Origin: Corynebacterium mendelii
GTDB taxonomy: Bacteria; Actinomycetota; Actinomycetes; Mycobacteriales; Mycobacteriaceae
DNA: 33,189 bases
Reading direction: 5' to 3'
Assembly (NCBI RefSeq): GCF_017307055.1
Contig: NZ_JAFLEQ010000003.1
Span: 686,871 to 720,059 of the forward strand
Shown here: positions 32,233 to 33,189 of the stretch, piece by piece
Position numbering within the stretch: position 1 is the first letter of the stretch
Layout of the letters: every line of letters starts with the position of its first letter
The notes under the pieces: model-generated
Seen by the model: the letters and a program-made list of their open reading frames with translations, nothing else
Database searches by the model: none
What the model was told of the DNA's origin: nothing
Position numbers and translations under genes: made by a program

Positions 32233-32508
32233 GGCGATCCACTCCCATCGGTTTGCGCTACGTCTTCTTCCCCGGCGGGATCACCCCGCCGGTCCACCCC
32301 GTGATTCTACAGCCCGGTGCCGCGGCCGCCCGACACCGCGGGCCGCGGTCACCGGCGGCAACCCGACAGCTGTCGTTGTTTCGGGCGGCGGCATCCTGGC
32401 ACTTTCCGCTGTGCCGCACCAGTGCTCTGGCCACCCGGGGGTATGTCGGCTTAACCTAGTGGGAGGTATCAAAGCACAGTCGCAAACGATTTCAACGAAA
32501 GGCAACCG
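32233..32508. promoter_or_regulatory. Divergent region between secA2 and the hydrolase gene
   Basis: The 276-bp region holds a perfect 8-bp hairpin (32272-32279 with 32285-32292, 5-nt loop) in the secA2 leader and a possible minus-strand -10, TAGAAT (32309-32304). On the plus strand TTAACCT near 32452-32458 may be the -10 for the hydrolase. No small gene was seen. Confidence 0.4.
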
Positions 32509-33189
32509 GTGCACTCTTTCAGCGTCACTGTCCCGTCGTCGACCGGACTCAACTTGGCGGGAACCGTCGATATGCCCGACAGCGAACCGGTCGCGTGGGC
32601 ACTGTTTTCCCACTGTTTCACCGGTTCCCGGTTCACCCCGGCGGCCAGCCGCGTGTGCAAGACGCTGGCCGAGGCCGGGGTGGCGTGTCTGCGCTTCGAT
32701 TTTCCCGGCCTCGGCCAGTCGGAGGGCAAATTCGAGCAGACCTCGTTTTCCATGAACGTCGATGATCTGGTCAGCGCCTACTCCTGGCTGGAAGAAACCT
32801 TCGAAGCACCGAAAATCCTCATCGGCCATTCACTCGGCGGGGCGGCGGCGCTGAAAGCCGGTGCCCGGATGCCGAAGCTGACCTGTGTGGCCACCATTGG
32901 CGCGCCCTTCGATCCGGCGCATGCCGTGCTGCATTTTGCCGACCGAATCAGTGAAGTCGACGAAAACGGGGCGGTGACCCTGACTTTGGGCGGGCGCGAT
33001 GTGACGATCTCGAAACCGTTTTTGGAGGATCTGGCCGAGATCAACCCCGAGGCCTACATCCCGAAACTGCGCAAACCGCTGCTGATTCTGCACTCCCCGC
33101 TGGATACCACCGTCGGCATCGACAATGCGCAGAATATTTTCCTCACCGCCCGCTACCCGAAATCGCTGGTGGCACTGGATAAAGCCGAC
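32509..33189 (+). CDS. Alpha/beta hydrolase, probably front part of a hydrolase-OsmC fusion (cut by window edge)
   Basis: The frame starts with GTG at 32509, preceded by GAAAGG at 8 bp, and stays open for 227 codons to the right edge. The oxyanion region is ALFSHCFTGSR, the nucleophile elbow is IGHSLGGAAA with Ser, and LLILHSPLDTTVGI carries the likely catalytic Asp. LRFDFPGLGQSEG is the usual strand-loop before it. Spacing and wording (APKILIGHSLGG, then PLLILHSPLDTTV and SLVALDKAD) match proteins in which such a hydrolase is joined to a C-terminal OsmC peroxidase-like domain. That second part would lie outside the window, so it is not confirmed. The substrate is unknown. Confidence 0.85.
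   Translation, partial: MHSFSVTVPSSTGLNLAGTVDMPDSEPVAWALFSHCFTGSRFTPAASRVCKTLAEAGVACLRFDFPGLGQSEGKFEQTSFSMNVDDLVSAYSWLEETFEAPKILIGHSLGGAAALKAGARMPKLTCVATIGAPFDPAHAVLHFADRISEVDENGAVTLTLGGRDVTISKPFLEDLAEINPEAYIPKLRKPLLILHSPLDTTVGIDNAQNIFLTARYPKSLVALDKAD

Overview
The window looks like a chromosomal segment of a high-GC member of the Mycobacteriales, most probably a Corynebacterium-type organism. The evidence is an OdhI/GarA FHA protein carrying the N-terminal ETTSVFRADLL phosphorylation motif, flanked by SecA2 and an FtsR-type MerR regulator; a second, Rv1830-type MerR regulator; several apparently leaderless genes; and a ThiD-TenA fusion. I cannot name the species. No mobile element, CRISPR array, tRNA or rRNA was seen, and the gene content looks like ordinary chromosome.

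Layout. 1-389: 5' part of a cyclopropane-fatty-acid synthase gene on the minus strand. 788-2206: type II NADH dehydrogenase (ndh), followed by a perfect 19-bp hairpin. 2207-2917: a long, unusually structured non-coding region with a near-consensus promoter. 2918-6595: a pyruvate formate-lyase locus. 6789-9944: thiamine salvage genes thiM, thiE and thiD-tenA, ending tail to tail with a META-domain secreted protein (9955-10536, minus). 11185-12903: thiC on the minus strand behind a TPP riboswitch. 13347-14105: a methyltransferase. 14337-15155: a second, divergent ThiM. 15152-17011: a large orphan repeat protein. 17286-21109: a 42-aa ORF, a hotdog thioesterase, gnd and a DEAD-box helicase. 21312-23794: two CNNM/CorC-type membrane proteins. 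23833-26863: three poorly characterised proteins. 27190-32232: the MerR / FtsR / OdhI / SecA2 block. 32509 to the right edge: an alpha/beta hydrolase, probably the front of a hydrolase-OsmC fusion.

The most striking feature is the pyruvate formate-lyase locus. The large ORF (696 aa) is collinear with canonical PflB and keeps the active-site Cys-Cys pair, but it stops just before the C-terminal glycyl-radical segment. That segment, with its RVSGYAV loop, is encoded by a separate downstream gene of 83 aa that has its own Shine-Dalgarno sequence and start codon. A radical-SAM activase gene follows. The locus therefore appears to encode a naturally split PFL, with the oxygen-sensitive radical part made as a small separate polypeptide. 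Hairpins on both sides of the small gene could set its dosage independently.

The thiamine genes form a second theme. ThiC (de novo pyrimidine synthesis) sits under a TPP riboswitch with an unusual junction. The thiM-thiE-thiD/tenA salvage cluster and the second thiM show no recognisable THI element. The OdhI block links 2-oxoglutarate dehydrogenase control to division-related regulation. In mycobacteria a BFN/DUF151 gene lies between the two MerR genes; here there is only a 363-bp gap holding a MerR-type operator-like palindrome.
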